Source: Apodemus sylvaticus
Taxonomy: Eukaryota; Chordata; Mammalia; Rodentia; Muridae
Length of the DNA stretch: 64,000 nt
Direction: 5' to 3'
Assembly (NCBI RefSeq): GCF_947179515.1
Contig: NC_067481.1
Span: forward strand, 39,843,704-39,907,703
Shown: positions 1 through 15,381 of the stretch, in pieces
Layout: every line of letters begins with the position of its first letter
Numbering within the stretch: the stretch's first letter is position 1
The notes under the pieces: model-generated
The model's input: only the letters and a program-made list of their open reading frames with translations
Told to the model about the DNA's origin: nothing
The model's database searches: none
Position numbers and translations under genes: made by a program

Positions 1-497
1 GACAAACCAGGGTATATTACTAAGGAGTCCGCACTGTCGCCTCTGAACCTTACAGTTCATCCTCACACAAAGCTGTAGCCTTGACCGTCATTTTGATTTT
101 GATTTTAAAGGTCTGCTATGGAACAAGGTGAGCCTGTGACCGTCCCCTGTGCGTTCTGTGCCTGGGCTGACGTCCGCCTCCTTCAACACTGTTCTGACAG
201 GGAAAGCATTTCCCAAACGCACCACTTCTCAATCATTACTTCCATGGGGCAACATCCTCTTTTCCATCCTTAGCCAATCATTCACTAATTAAACACTTGC
301 TGCACACTGAAGTCCCAGGCAGTGTGTTGACAAATTAGCAAATGGAGCCCAGAGGCTGCGCAGTGTAGCAGCAGCTGAGGACATCCCACCATAGAACAGG
401 CAATCTCCTTCACTGCCAACTCAGAAGCGTCACGCCTCTAATGCCCTAGCGGTACAGGGCTGGGGAACTGGAGGAGGGCGTGCTTGGCTTCCCTCAC
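1..497. other. Heatr6 intron 16, partial
   Basis: This stretch lies 3' of Heatr6 exon 16 on the minus strand, so it is the 5' part of the next intron. I see no exon in it: the expected next coding block of the HEATR6 family is not encoded here in any frame. No clear repeat was recognised. Confidence 0.7.
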
Positions 498-620
498 CTG
501 TCTGAGGCAGGGGAAAAGCACGTAGACTCCCAGGGCCCTGGAGGTGGCGGCTTTCACTAAGTGGTTCTTGCTGTCATTCAGGCCGAGCAGCACTGTAATG
601 CACAGAATCTGCTTGTCGTT
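498..620 (-). CDS. Heatr6: Heatr6 exon 16 (residues 812-852)
   Basis: A 123-bp phase 0/0 exon starting [18 protein letters not shown] and ending CLRQ, with donor GTGAGG. It is the last Heatr6 exon inside the window. Confidence 0.93.
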
Positions 621-3600
621 CTGCAACGAGAAGGTTTGAAGATGGAAAGGTGAGAAGGGAGAACTGTGCGCCTGCCGGTCCTCCACGAGCAGCTGTGGGG
701 AGACCGCCCGTGCCGGGTTAATTCACCACTGTGACCCTCAGCCGATTCCAGTAACGGGCAGGTACCTGACGCCTGGGCAGGGAAGTAAGCAGAGATTGTG
801 GGCAAGGCACACACTGCACCTCTCAACACTGTGAACAAGGTCATTTAGACCTTCTGCTTCATTACTGCTGCCTCCTGTATAAAAGCTAATTTGCATAGCT
901 AAGAACAGATCAGAAGCCACTGAGGACTGAAGAACAGGAGCGGCCAAAATCAGATATAAGATCCTCACCCAGAGCGACGGGTCAGAAAGTATGGGCAGAG
1001 CGAAGACCCCGGGTCAAGGCCTCATAACCAGGATTTTCACCAGTCACCTCTCAGGTGACTCCTCTGATAAGAGGATGATACAAGGCTTTAAGGAAATTCA
1101 AGGAGCCAAAGAGCTGGAGGAATGGCTGGGATGCGGACCCAAGACTCTCATCTCAGGACATGGTATGCGTCTGAGATCCGCCCTTGGAGCTCTGCCACCC
1201 ACACCCTCTAAGGCCCAGGAGGCAGGGTTTTCCTGGAGGAGCAACACTTCAAGGCCCTCAACACAAACTTAATGGAAACAGCTTCTTCTTCTTTTTTTTT
1301 TTTTTAAGAGAGGAGGCTGAAAAGATTTCAGAACAGAGAATCATACTGGGGCCCCGCTGCCCAGGGCACAGTCCAGGAGTGAGGGCCTGTGGCAGGTTAC
1401 CGGCAGACTGCTGAAGGCCTCTGGCAAGATGGAGGACAGGGCATCGCAGGCGCTCGCCTGGAGAGTCGGGTGCTCTGCAGACTGCAGGGCTCGGGGCAGA
1501 GGACCACTGAGCATCGCAGTCCAGAACATCACCACCTGGAACAAAGGCACGGTCAGAACCAGAGACAACGGCCAGTGTGGGCCCTGCTGAAGCCATGCCC
1601 ACTAGACCAGCCTTGCAGATGAGAAGAGTTTTGCTAAAGCGGTAGCTTTTTATATGTGCTTTCACTGGTCATCTTCCACAGTAATGGAAATAAGTTCTGA
1701 AATAACCAGCCACATTGAGTGGGACACTACAGTGTAACTGAGATGACAGAAATAGTGACAATGACGGTAGTGGTGGTGGTGGTGGTGGAGAGCAGAGGTA
1801 GGTAGCTACAGGGTTAATCAGCAGTAGCAACTTATAGTTCAACAGGGGTAAGAAGTCCTGGGGCAGGTGAGATGGTTCAGTGCGTAAAGCCACTTGTGCA
1901 AGCTGGTGACCTGAGTTCAATCTCTGGAACCCACGTGAAAGTGGCCATAGAGAGTCAACTCTCCAAATCATCTTCTAACCTCCATCCACATGTGGACATT
2001 AGCACACATGCCATATCTTAGTTATAATAAATTCTGGTGTGCTATCTCACAACAGGAAAACAGCAGATTTGTTCTGAATTTTATTTGTTATTAGTGTCCA
2101 TATGTATGACATATGTGGCCACATCTGTCATGGTGTACATGGGGATGTCCATCAGAAGAAAACTCTGTGGAGTTGGCTCCTTATGTGGGTTCCAGGATCA
2201 CACTCAGACTGTCAGGTGTGCAGCCTTGGGTGGCACATACCCTTTACCCACAGCGCCATTTCATTGGTGCACCCTGGTTTTTAACACTGGAAGAAAGGAC
2301 ACCGCCTGTTCTGCTCGTTACTGAGCGGACTAGAGCGAAGCGGGAGGACAGTGTAGGCTGGAGGCGCTTACCCGGTGAACCGGCACTCTCTGTTCAGGGG
2401 CCGTGCTGGAATCTGGCTTGTACTGCTGTATCAAGCCCGTACCCAGTTCTTCCAGTAGCTGCCAAGATATGAGAAATGAGATGTCAGAGCAGAGGCTGTA
2501 AATACTGTGCTTCCATTTGTATCATCTCAAATCCACAGAAAAAGTAGTTTCTCTTCCTTTCTTTTCCTTTTGGTTTGTTTTTTCCAGACAGGGTCTCATT
2601 CTATAGTCCTGGCTGGCCTTGAACTTAAGAGATCCAGTGACCTCTGCCTCCTCATATGGAATTAAAGGCATATACACAACTTAGGAAAAGTAATTTCTAA
2701 CTGGTTTTTCTCTTTTCAGCAACTATGACAGAGCTATTCTTTCAGGGAGTAAAACTGACACCGCACGCTTCTGCTAACCCTGTGCAGACAAACCAGGAGG
2801 GGAATGTGCCCCTCCTCACCTGAAACCTGGGGAACCACAAAAGAAAACACGTCACTTGTAATGAAATTACCTTCACACCGTGGAGCTGAATGGATGGGTT
2901 TGCTTCACACATGCACTTACAGATTACCTCGCCAAGCTCCATCAAGTACAACTGAGCCATTGAAAAATAGCCCCTTGCCAGGTGAGCCAAAACCTGCATA
3001 GAGAACAGGCAATTAGCTCATCTAAAGGCGGGCAAGGCTGCACAACCCATAAGGGCTCCCACATTTCAGCAAGCACTCACAGCTCACATGGTCTGTAACT
3101 CTGACGCCAAGGAGGTGAGAAACAGCTGTTACCTAGCTATGGCTGGCATCAGCTCCATGACACTTTATTGGTCTGCAATGTCTCACTTAAAACTAATAAG
3201 TCTTTGATGTAGATTTTTTTGGAGTTTATAGCTGGCAGAACTGAACTGCAAGGGTAAAGGGTGTGTTTGGTGTTGGGATGATCAACAGCCTGCAGACCTG
3301 AGCTGTGATGGCTACTCTTGGCGTCAACCTGACTACATCTGGAATTAACTAAGACCCAAGCGGCTGGGTATCTCTGACAGATTTTTCTCTTAATTAAATC
3401 ATTTGAATTGGGAAGACTCACATTTAATCTGGGTCTTTTGAGGTGGTGAGGTTTACCTTTAATCCAGCCACGCCTTCTGCTGGCAGCCTACATAAAGGAC
3501 ATGGAAGATGGAAGCTCATTCTCTTTGCCTGCTTGCTCTTACTCTTTCTGGCAAGTCCATTTCTTTACAGGCATTGGAGCCTACTTCTTTAGGATTCCGG

Positions 3601-6161
3601 CATATACTGAAGACCAGCTAAGATACCAGCCTCATGCACTGAGCCAATATTAGATTCTTGGACCTTCCATTAGTGAGAGTCATTGTTGGGCTACCTGTAA
3701 GCCTATTAAATCCCCTTTATATATGTAACATACTGTCAGTTCTGATCTTCTAGAGCACCCTGACTACACACAAGCCTATGTCTTAAACTACATCTAAGTA
3801 CAAGCATGTTTTCTTTTCAAAAGCTTTCTGCCTGTCTGTCTGTCTTTCTTCCTTTCTTTGTTGAGATGAGTTTTTACTATGTAGCTCTCTGGGTGGCCTG
3901 GAACATGCTTATTATGCATGCTTATTATGTAAAATAAGCTGGTCTCTGATTCACAAAGATTTGCCTGCCTCCAAGCGTTCCCTGCGAGGGGTACTTTCTT
4001 CCTTCGAAGGACCAATCATTTTGTTTCAATAAATAGATATAAGACGACAATGAAGAATCTATCGAGAATGAACTCTAAGTTGCAGAAGTCAGTCTCAGCC
4101 ATTACATCTGTCATATAATACTTGACGTGACTACAACAGTCTGGAACAAAAGATCAAGGGAATACACTCAACACTTTACAAGGACTGCACCAAACACAAC
4201 AGAGCCAAGGCCACACCAAATGGCAAGGCCATTCATGCACCTGCCCCTCAGTCGCTCTCCTGAGAAAGAATGGTCCCTTCCTTTCAGACAGGGGGACATG
4301 GCACTTCCTACCTGTAGTGCTTCCAGCCGCATGGGGGATGGTTCATAGGTGCTTCCCAGGGCGGAGCCAGCATCGCTACCTGAGCAGGAATCCTCCTTGG
4401 GCAGCACCACAGTGGAAATGCAGAGTCGGATAAGCCAGCAGGGCTCTGACGACCCCTTTGGTGAACTGAGCGATGCTTCTTCCAGAGCCGGTCCTGCAGG
4501 GAATGTCTTCCAGCCATCAGGAGTGCTGAGGTGAGGGGTTGCTGAGCTGCTGCTGCTGAGCCCAGAGGAACAGGGCTGTTGAAGAAGCAGCTGGACTTCC
4601 GGCAAAGGCGCATGAGTGGACACTATAGCTCCTAGGAGTGTGAGACTTGACACTCGAACATTAACATCTGTCCAAAGAAAGGCAGGGCCTATCACCATGG
4701 AACCACTGTCATAAGGGCTATAGTCATTCTTGCTAGCAATTAAGAACTACTAGATTCTTTTTAAATTACATATAATCAAGCTTCTAATTTCAGTTCATTG
4801 AAAAGATGGGACATCATGAAGAAACAATCTGAAAAATCAAGAACACTAGACATTCCACAAGACAACTGACTAGGAGTATCCAAATGTGAGGATGAGAAAA
4901 GCCACTAACAGCTGGTGGGGTTTCTCCATTTAAAAAAGCACAGAACCCAGGCATGGAGCCAGATTCGTGGAATCCTAATACCAGCTCCTGCAGAGCACTA
5001 GAGTTTGGTTCCTGGGGACTCCGTGTCCTCTATTGGCCTCATACACACCATATACCTACCCACAGTCACAAAAGCAAAACCAAATGAATCGTTATAATCC
5101 TAGTACTCAGGAAGCTGAGATAGGAGTACATTTGAGGCAAATCTGGGTTATGCAGGGAGACCTTATTTCATAACTGAAACACTAGAGTGCTTCACACAGG
5201 AACAAAATGTTATTAATCCATGGGCCTGAATGATCCTGGGAGTTAAAAGAAAAAACTATAAAAAAACAAACAAAAAAAAAAAAAATCAAACCAGGGCTAG
5301 AGGGATATCTCAATGATTGAAGCAATTGAGTTTGATCCCCAGAACCCATAAAACTCCTGTGTGAGTATGCCTGACTCCTAATTCCAGTGTTCAGAAGACA
5401 AGAGACGGGAGGAAAATGTCCAGCCAGAGCTCCGGGTGCAAAGAGAGACAGCATCTCGATGAATAAAGTGGAGAGACTTTAGAACATGCCTGATGCCAAG
5501 CTTGGGCCTTCACAAGCACATGCCCACAGACACACACACACTCACACCACATACACACACGTGCACTCACACCCCACATGCATAATAAATGAGAAAAAGG
5601 AAAAGCTGAAAGGCCTGCATTTAGGTTCAGTCCCCCCCCCCCCCCCATCTACCTGCCCTAGCACCATTTAGTGAAGAGCTGTCTTGGCTTTTTTGCTGTG
5701 ACCAGGTGCCAAGGATAAACTTGTGGGTTCTTTCTTCTACTGATCTTCACTCTATACTGACTTTAGTTAACTGTAGGGGTAGTTCTGATGCTAAGGTCCT
5801 GTTCCCCAGTTGGTTTATGATCTGTCAGTAAAGGAAGCCATGGGCCAATTGCTGAGCTGAAGGTACAGGTGGGACTTCCAGGTCCCTGGAGGAAAAGGGA
5901 GATGCATGGAAGGAGAGAGAGTTTGCTATGCTTTAGAGAGGAAAGCACCCAGCAACCATATGAGGTCTTAGGAGGCTGTGGCCGTTCCTATAGGTGGGTG
6001 GTCAGAGATGTTTAGCAGAGACTAGATTCAGTGGACTAGTTAGGGCAAGTGGGAGGAGTGGAGCTAAGAGTAATGATAAGGGCATGTTTTCTAGGTGAGA
6101 GATAGCAGCATCCAGCAATTGTGTCAAGAAGGCAAGTTGAAAATGAACGTGCGCATGTGTG

Positions 6162-6192
<31 letters not shown>

Positions 6193-9100
6193 CTTTTATC
6201 TGTGGATTCAAGGGAAGCTGGGCGGTGTTGGTAGCACAGCCCATTCCTGGACCAAGGCAGGTAGCAAAAAGCTACACGCAACAGTTTATAGTAGGTTTTA
6301 AGGTATTGACATGCTCAGATTGTTTTCCTTTGTCCTCCCTGCAAACACTGAGGATTGAACCCAGGGCTTTGCACATTCTAGGCAAGTGCTCTACCGCTGC
6401 ACAAAGCTGTCAGCCTAATTTCTCTATCAATACTGTGTTTTCTTTTCTAGGTCTTCTGCTGGATAAACTGGAGAACCTTTTGTTGGTATTTTGATTGGGA
6501 AAGGGCTCTTCCATTTCATCCATTACTTTGTAAGTATCCATATGAATCTTCTATAAATTTTCTTAGATTCACCCCTAAGTATTTTAGACTTTGAACATTT
6601 TAATAATGAAAATATTCAAGTATAAAATCAAACATTTGAATGGGACTATTGAGATGTATCCATTTCCTGGGGGCTGATGATGCAAATAAAGAGAAACAAG
6701 ATACAGTTAAGATTAGCAGCTACCTGCAACAGGAGACTTTGAGTTTTTTGTTTGTTTGCCTTTCGGTTTTGTTGTTGTTTTGAGATAAGATTTCTCTGTG
6801 TAGCCTTGGGCTGTCCTGGAACTTGCTCTGTAGACGAGGCTGGTCTTGAACTCTGAGATCTGCCTGCCTCTACCTCCAGAGTGCTAGGATTAAAGCTGTG
6901 AGCCACCATCGCCCAGCAGAGAGTTGGGTTCTTAACTGTGCTTTTGCTATCACTAATAAAAGGTCTCAATTCAGGACTTATCCTTTTGTTTCCTCGCTTA
7001 CAGACTGGTGTAAGGAGTAGGTTGAACTCAGCCAATCATTTGAACCTTAATAACCTTACAGAACAGGTACAAGTGTTCTTGTTAGGAGGAAATTGGTTTT
7101 GGCATGACCATGGATATGAGAAGAGAGGTGGGAGCTGGTGTAGATCCTTAGACTGACTCCAGGGCCAGTGTCCCTTCCACAGCATTCCAGAAAACACCCC
7201 CATTGCCTCCTTACTCTGTAACTCTGACTGAAAACTCAGACTAAGAGTAAGTCTGATTTACAATCTTGCAAACAAATGAAAAGGAACATTCTAAAGGCAG
7301 GTGCTCACAGCTCATACACCTCATGTACAGGAAAAATCCAAGACACACAGCACTAACTCTACAGTTAGAGATGTGAACTAACTTTAGAGGGCTTTATGTG
7401 GATTTCAGAGATCACGGTACAGAAGTCAGGTTCTTGTCCTACAGTTTTTCTTCCCAATACATCCATCAACCCTCCCATCCACCCATCCACCCTCCCATCC
7501 TTCTTTCCTCCACCTCTGCCTACAGATGTTGAGTCCTCTGCACTGCTCCCGCTTGGCTCACTCCTAATCTGAGAGGTGGCTTCTTTACTGAGGAGTCAGG
7601 CTCTCAACTCACGTCAGTTCTCCTGCTCATCCCCTTCCCACCTGGCCTTCTAGCAATGGTTGATAGCCTTGAAAGACAGACTTTCAGAGACCCCAGAGCT
7701 GGAGAGAGGTGCTGAATACTTACTTCTCTTTCTTTTAAACACTGCTACTCTACATTTGATGGATATAAAGAAGCAGTCTGCTCTACCAACCTTTGTGGCG
7801 GATGTAAGGCTTTATGTGGTTCCAGACTTTGGTTAGCAAGCTAAGTTTCAGCCGGTTGTAGGGGGCATTTGATACTAGATTTGCAAGGCACTGCAACAGA
7901 ATAGAAATATACATTTACAATATTTAATTTAAAAGGTCTTTTAAGTAAAATATATATGTATTTTTACATTTATTTCTGTGAGTGTGTATGTGGAGGTCAG
8001 AGGGCAGTTGTGAGAATCTGTCCTCTCCTACCACAAGGATTCTGGGGATCAAACCTGGCAATTGCCTTTACCCACTGAACCATCCCACCAGCCCTCCCTC
8101 ACCTCATTTTTAAAGGTCCTCACGCTAATTGAAAACCAGTCTTTTTAATGTCTATTGTTAGATTAGATAAAGAGGTAGATAGACTATCTGTTTGGTAGAT
8201 GTCTTTAATATAACTATTATATCTCTTAGGTCAAATTACTTTTAGATGATGTGTAACACTATACCCTATTTAACGGAATTCTGCAGGTAACCAGAGACTT
8301 ACCTTAATTATCTGAGTAAGGGTCTGGGATGAGGACTCTGCCACCAAAGCTAACAAAAGACATCTGTGCAACTCTCTAATGCTGGATGCAATTGTGACTG
8401 AGAAGGGCGTGAAAGCCCGTTTGTGGTCACTGGTATCTTCAGCAACAGAAAGGAATTGCTTTGAGCCTTCCAAGATGGCAGACAGAACTTGAAGAGCACA
8501 GGCACGTGTCTGGAATTTCAAGATGATTCACACTGATCAGTCAGAAGAAGAAAAGGGACACAAAATGTGACTTCTTCTCATAAAGCTTTGGCTTAGCATC
8601 CTTACCTTTGGAGATGGATCCTTTAAAGTGAGTGTCATTAAGGACACAGACTGTGGGCTTCCAAGCTCCGGCGTGTCAGGAACAAAGGCAGACCAGTAGC
8701 CATATAGAACTTTTTTTTCTATTGATTTGATAGTAGAAAGAAAACAAGCTAATGCCCCTTGGCGAACCTTGGCTTGGTATGACCTTTTAGAATGAGAAAA
8801 ATATTTTTAGAGGTTCTTAGAAATGTGAATGGAAAGGCTATTTATTCTAACCAGTTCAAATGTTTTGAGAAATTAAGCATCCTGAATATCCTGAAGGCTG
8901 TTATCATCTCTTTCAAAGTATGATCAAAACATGTTAGGTATTTTTGCTCCAAGCTATTAAGGGTGATTAAAATGCAAGCAGGTAGAGAATAAGAGAGTAA
9001 CATTTTGACAAGGAAACCAGAGTTAGACAGGAGATCTAACTCCTGTCAGAGTTAGAGCCAGGGATCCATGCTTCTGCTCAGTGGATACCCTGAGTGACCT

Positions 9101-12100
9101 TATATGGGTTTCAGTGCTAGAGGTGGCCATGCACAAAGACCCTGCCCTTGACGTAAGTTTTAGTGGCAGTGACAGATGGTTCAAGAAAGAACTGTCAGGC
9201 TGGAGAGATGGCTCAGAGGTTAAGAGCACTGGCTGCTCTTCTAGAGGTCCTGCGTCCGATTCCCAGCAACCATAGGTGGCTCATAGTCATCTGTAATGAC
9301 ATCTGGTGCTTTCTTCTGACATGCAGACATACATGCATGCTGAACACAGTATGCATAATGAACAAATAAAATCTTTAAAAAAAAGATAAGAAAAAGAAAA
9401 GAAAGAATGAATTGTCACACACTTTCCATGGCAGTAGGGCAAATATTAATGACAGGGTCATGTAACTGAGAACCTACGCCAGAATGGAGGTGTCAAAAAA
9501 GTTTTCCAGAAAAAAAAAAAAAAAGACTTGTGAGTGCAGTGTGGAGAGGACTAGAGGTTATCAGGAGGGACGGCCAGAAAGCAGCATTCACGAGGCAGAG
9601 CCAGCAAGTGGCCATGAACCCGAGGGGTGCACATGGGACGGCAGGGCCAGTGCCCCTGGCAGGCACGTTCTAAAGTCGCATGCAACTGCAGACACCAGGT
9701 AGAACATAACAAAATACTACTACCTCATTTTACCCTGCACGCCTCCTTCTGCGTCCGAGTAGTCTGACTCACTGCTGCTGACTCTCTTCCAGCTGGAGGA
9801 GGCAAAGGGCGAGGAGGCCTGCTCTCTTCCGGCCACTCTGCCTCCATCCACAGGCAAACCCTGGGAGCCCCAGGGGGAGGCGCACCAAGCGCTCTGGCCG
9901 CACGGGCTCGCCCTGTCCATGCTGAGCCCTGGCGCTGCTTCCGGTTCACTACAGGGCTCTTCCTCCTCCTCCTCCGCTCTCTCTCCTTGATGGGTTTTCT
10001 TTGTTTTTACTTTGTGTTTTTTCTTTTTATTCTGATTTTAGAGGCAAACAAAGATATAATATATACATATACACACACGCACATATGTATAAATATATAT
10101 TTACACATATACATTATGATAGTCATCTCAAAACTACTTTTAACTGAAATCATTGGTACTTGCTCACACATGCTGAGGAAAGGTGAAGAGAAAAATCAGA
10201 GAGTGGCATATGTACTTGGCGTGAAGCATGATGCACACCACTGGACATACACCTGTATGCTTCAGAGTCTTAGGGAACTGAGGGAGGAGACAGTTGTCTA
10301 GAGATGCAGGGAAATATGACGGTAGCATGGTGGGCGCAGTGACCTGACAGGCAGGTGGACTTCAATGGCTCTTGAGAAGAACTGCCGCATTATGACCCAA
10401 AGGCTAACTGCAGCTGCTTCCATCACTAAGGTTTACTAGAATGCAGCCACACCCAGCGACTTCTTCCGTGAGTCCCCCACCTGCTTTTGCACTAGGGAAC
10501 CTGTGACAGCCAGCCCTTTACAAACAGGAGTGTACTGATTCTTCTTGGTTGGAGAGGCTGAGGAATGAGGTGTCAGTGTTGGATGTAAAGTAAATGCTTG
10601 TAGCACTCACACGGCCCAGACCACTGAAGCACACGGGGCTCCAGCTGGTATTCTCGGAAACCTGATGATTTAAAATTTCTATATTAACCACACTAACTAG
10701 CAAACAAGCTCTCAGTGGCCTCTTGAGGCAGTTGGGAAGGAAATCATAGAATGCATCCACACTACAGAGCATGCTCCACAGCTGACGTCTCAGCAGACAG
10801 ACACCTACCACACATGGTCGAGCAGGAGTGGATTCCGGCTGCTGGGGCTTAACAGGTGACCGCCCATCATATTGAGGAAGTGGAGTAGGGTAGAGCACCG
10901 CAGGCATCTCTATGTTTAATCCAGGGAGTCCGTGAAACATGACTTTCTAACAGTGCAGAGTGAGGGGAAACAAACAGCACATAAGCCACACGTTCTCATC
11001 AGAACACGAGCAGACCAATGTTTCAAAACCAGCACAGAATAAAAATGAGACAGTAAATACTGGAAGGGGGGTACGCTAAGGAGTGTTTAATCTCATCCTC
11101 CCCTCCCCCTCCCCCTATGTTCCTGGCTTCTTCAGATTTTGGAAGCTAAGCAGGGTTGGGTGTGGCAAGGACTGGGAGGGAGAAGTGCTTAGTCTCATCT
11201 AGATGCAGCTGGATCTGCACGGGCCACACCAGATTAGACATTGTTCTAGAGCATCTGTAATTTTTGTTTATCAAATAACTTTTAACCAGTTATTTTTATT
11301 AATCATAAATCCAACCAGGTCTACAACTCCCTTCATCTTTGTTGATGGCAACAGCTTCTTTCTCCTGGGCCGGTTCTACTCCCTATTGGCAGTTTTCCTT
11401 GGCATGTATCTCATGGCTCTGGCATCTTTAATATCTTGGTGTCTCTAAGGTAACCTGAACTTCACAGTTTCTTGTTTCAGTGTCTGGGATCCACACACGA
11501 TCTTCTGGGCTCCTCCAAAGGGGTTGGGTCGCTTCTCCAGCTCTGCTCTCTGAAGCACTCCAGGGTCAGGTTGACTCCACTCCATTGCTGCTGCTGTTCT
11601 TCGTAATCATTCCATGGTACTGGCAACTCTAACACACTGGGGTCTTCTCCTGCAACTAGGCTTCACCAATAGCCTCTCATAGGCTCTCTTCATGATGCCA
11701 AGCCTCAGCTTCTTTCCACGACCCCTTTAGTCCTGAGCTATCAACTGCAACTGAGGCTGTACCTTCACCAATAATGGCCTTTCCTGGACCCTCATAGTGC
11801 CAAGCCTCAGCTTCTCTCCATGATCCTTCATGACTTCAAAACAGTACCATCTGGGTGACTCTTACCATGTCATCAAGTCTAGCTGCAGCACGAGGTGCAA
11901 CCTTGGCTATTTCTGGAACACAGCTTCTTCGTGCTCTCAGAAAACACTTCCCAGAAGATGTCAGCTCAGTGATACTGGCCTCTTCTTCATCACCGCTAAT
12001 TCTTAGCTCCAGCTAACCAGCATCAATTGTCCCCAGAGTCCCTTCTATTCTTGACTCTAAAGCCAGAGCCACATGGTGAAAGCTGCCTGCTGGGGCTGGA

Positions 12101-14413
12101 ACATGGCCCCTTGTTCTGTCACATCGTCACCAGCTTTGTGTACTCCTTTACTGCCCAAGCTTGGCTGTCTTAGAACTTGCTCTGTAGACAGAACGTGAAC
12201 TCAAGCGATCTGCATGCCCCTGTCTCCTAAGTGCTGAGATTAACGGCATGGTCCACCATGCTTGGACCTAAACGTTTCATGGCCACTATGCTTCAAGATC
12301 TGGATCACAGTTGTACCCTCCATTTCTGGACTGAATTCATTTCATATTAAAAGTCCAAATGAAAACAATAATTAGGTAATAATAATGACCAATATGATAT
12401 GACTATCCCTTGTTCAACTGCAAACACATAAACAATAAGCTTAGCTGGGTGGGATCTTGTCCTGAGGTCACCACTCCCTAAATTCCATTTAAAATCCTTG
12501 AACACAGGATTTAGCTCCATTGCATTTCCTGGTGCCCACTTAATACTTGAACCATAAAATTTATATTTTTCCTTTCTAAAAGTAAACCACAGGACAGAGT
12601 CTAAATTTGATTGATTTGAGACATCCTTTGTCAGTGCAATTAATCTGAATCTTTTCACCTTAGCCTCAGACACACTTTTCATACAAGGGCAAAAAGCAAC
12701 CACATTCTTCATCAAAACATCAGAAGAGTCTCTAGGTCACATACTAAAATCCTCCTCTGAAACATCTAGAGCTAGGCCCCACAGTTCAAATCATCCTCAG
12801 CATTAATGTCTTCCATATTCCTACTAAAATAGCCCACTGAGCCCCACTTTAAGCATTCCACTGCTTTCCAAACCCAAAGTCCCTAAATCCACATTCCTCC
12901 AAACAAAAACATGGTCAAGTCTATCACAGCAATACCCCAGGCCCTGGCACTAATTACTGTGGGTTTTTGTTTGTTTGTTTTGTTTTTGTTTGTTTTTTAA
13001 ATATTTTATTTATTTATTTTATATATAATGACTACACTATAGCTGTCTTCAGACACACCAGAAGAGGGCATCAGATCCCATCACAACACTATGTGGTTGC
13101 TGGGAATTGAACTCAGGACCCCTAGAAGAGGAGTCAGTGTTCTTAACCTCTTAGCCATCTCTCCAGCCACCCAACTTCTATCTTAATTATGGTTTCTATT
13201 GCTGTGAAGAGGCACCATGACCAAGACAACTCTTATAAAAGACAACATTTAGTTGGGGCTGGCTTACAGTTTCAGAGATTCAGTCAATTATCAGCATGGT
13301 AGGGAAGCATGGTGTCCTGTAGGCAGACTTGGTGCTGGAAAAACCATGAGTTCTATCTACATCTTGATCCAAAGGCAGCCAGAAGGCTGTGTCCCAGGCA
13401 GCTAGGAGGAGGGTCTCAAAGTCCACCCCCACAGTGATACAAGTTCCTACAAGGCCACAGCTACTCCAACAATGCCACACCTTCTAATTGTGCCATTCTC
13501 TGGGGCAAGCATATTCAAACCATCACAATATCTGTCTGTCTTTATTCAGGGATTAAGAGAAAATAATTAAGATATTGGTCACTAAGATAGACTGTAACAA
13601 ATGTCTTTGATCTGAGGTGAAGGCTGAGGCTCTGACTCTTCCTGGCCGAACCGAAGGGTGCTGGGCCTCTCAGGGTGACCTGGCCTTCCTACTGTGTGTA
13701 GGCTCAGAAACTAATAACAGCAGCCTACTGCTCCTTCAGAACACATAGATGAAGGTAGGTTCAAGATAATCTGTAACTAAATTATCTACAGATCATATCT
13801 CATTATAGATTTCTTTCTAAGATTCAAAAGTAATTCTTAAAATGTTGATATATTTACTTGATGGCGGTTGTCCTCTGCTCTTAATTTTATCTGAGAATGC
13901 TTGAACATGATTTATTCTGTTCTTATAATCCATGTGAGAAATTCTTACACCCCACAGTTAGCTGAAGAGAGGAGAGAGGATAGAGGGCGGTCCCCGTTCT
14001 TGAGCGAGGACCTGAGGTAGAAACCTGCCTCACCTTTAGCACAGCGAGAAGTGCTCCCAGGTGCTCGGTCTGCGTCAGCCTCATCTTCCCACCATTGAGG
14101 AGCGACTGTATGCCTTTCAGCGCATTCTGTAACAGCTGAGGGTGGGGAGGCAGAGATGCAAGTTAGAAGGCAGAATAACTCGGTAGCAGTTAGAATGGAA
14201 GAGGAACAAGTCCCCTAGATGGTGAAAACCTTTTTGGAGCACCATGGGAAGGGTACTGAGGGCCTGTGGGAAGGCTCAGCAGATACAGTCACCTGCTTCT
14301 AAGCCTGGTGACTGAATTTCAGTTCCCAGGGCCCACATGATAGAAGGACAGAACCAAACAACTTCTCTAACATGCTCTGACCTCAAAACCAGTGCTACGG
14401 CATGCCTACACGA

Positions 14414-14449
<36 letters not shown>

Positions 14450-15326
14450 GTGCCATGTAAAAACTTTTAAAGGACCAGAGAGGTGAAGGGAAGATCTCTG
14501 TAAGAAACACCTAGGGTGCTTGGGAAGGCGAGGCATGGGAGGGTGGAAGGGCCGCTCTGATCACCAGAGCTCTCAGCTCAGTAACCTCCTCTTCCAGGCT
14601 CTGTCCTTCAGGAATAATCCACACAGGGCAGGGCGTATGTAACCTGGAGACTTGTTAAAATAGTGGGGAAAGTTAATGTTCATGATTATGGCTACAATGA
14701 TACAAGAAACTAATGCTTGCTAACTGTGAAAGTTAAGGATGTGTCTCGGTCACACACTGTAAATGCTGTATCTTGTGCAGTGTATAATATGGTTTTATCA
14801 GTCCAATTTTAGGGCAGAACATGGAGGCACCAGGGCATAATCTGTCCAAATTATTCCACCTGTTGCCATTAGAAATCATGACATGTGTATTTAAGTATGC
14901 ACTGGAAGGCTGCCCAAGAGCCATTAAAACATAGAAAGACGGGAGGGTTGTGAAACAGTTCATCAAATGATAAATGCTCTGCTCATTCAGCTCAAAGAAT
15001 CAATCATTTCCAGGGCTTGGATATGGGCCAGGTGCCAAAAATAACTTTATTATCTTGGATCTACAGTGTTTGAAATGTATGCTTCTTAATTTAAAATATG
15101 CCCATATATCATCATATTTGTTATTAAAAAGGATATTGCTGAGCAGATTTTTCTCCTTTTTACCCTAAAGTCAGTCATAATCATTGTATTGTTTTTAGAC
15201 ATGGGAAGAGAAAGAATATGGGCTTTTAAGTTGTCAAAACAAACTGAGAGCAAACAAAGCAAGCAAAACTGATCCTTATCATTCGAATCCAAAGGTGTGA
15301 CTTCAGTGCCACTCACATATAGACGC

Positions 15327-15381
<55 letters not shown>

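Noticed and set aside
4668..4698. ATG upstream of Heatr6 exon 12 in frame with it
   Set aside because: It lies before the CAG acceptor, in the intron; the exon is internal.
7440..7510. Short regularly spaced catccaccc units, CRISPR-like at first look
   Set aside because: No unique spacers of constant length; a simple degenerate repeat in a mammalian intron.
9198..9260. tRNA-like A/B-box sequence
   Set aside because: It is the tRNA-derived head of a B2 SINE, not a tRNA gene.
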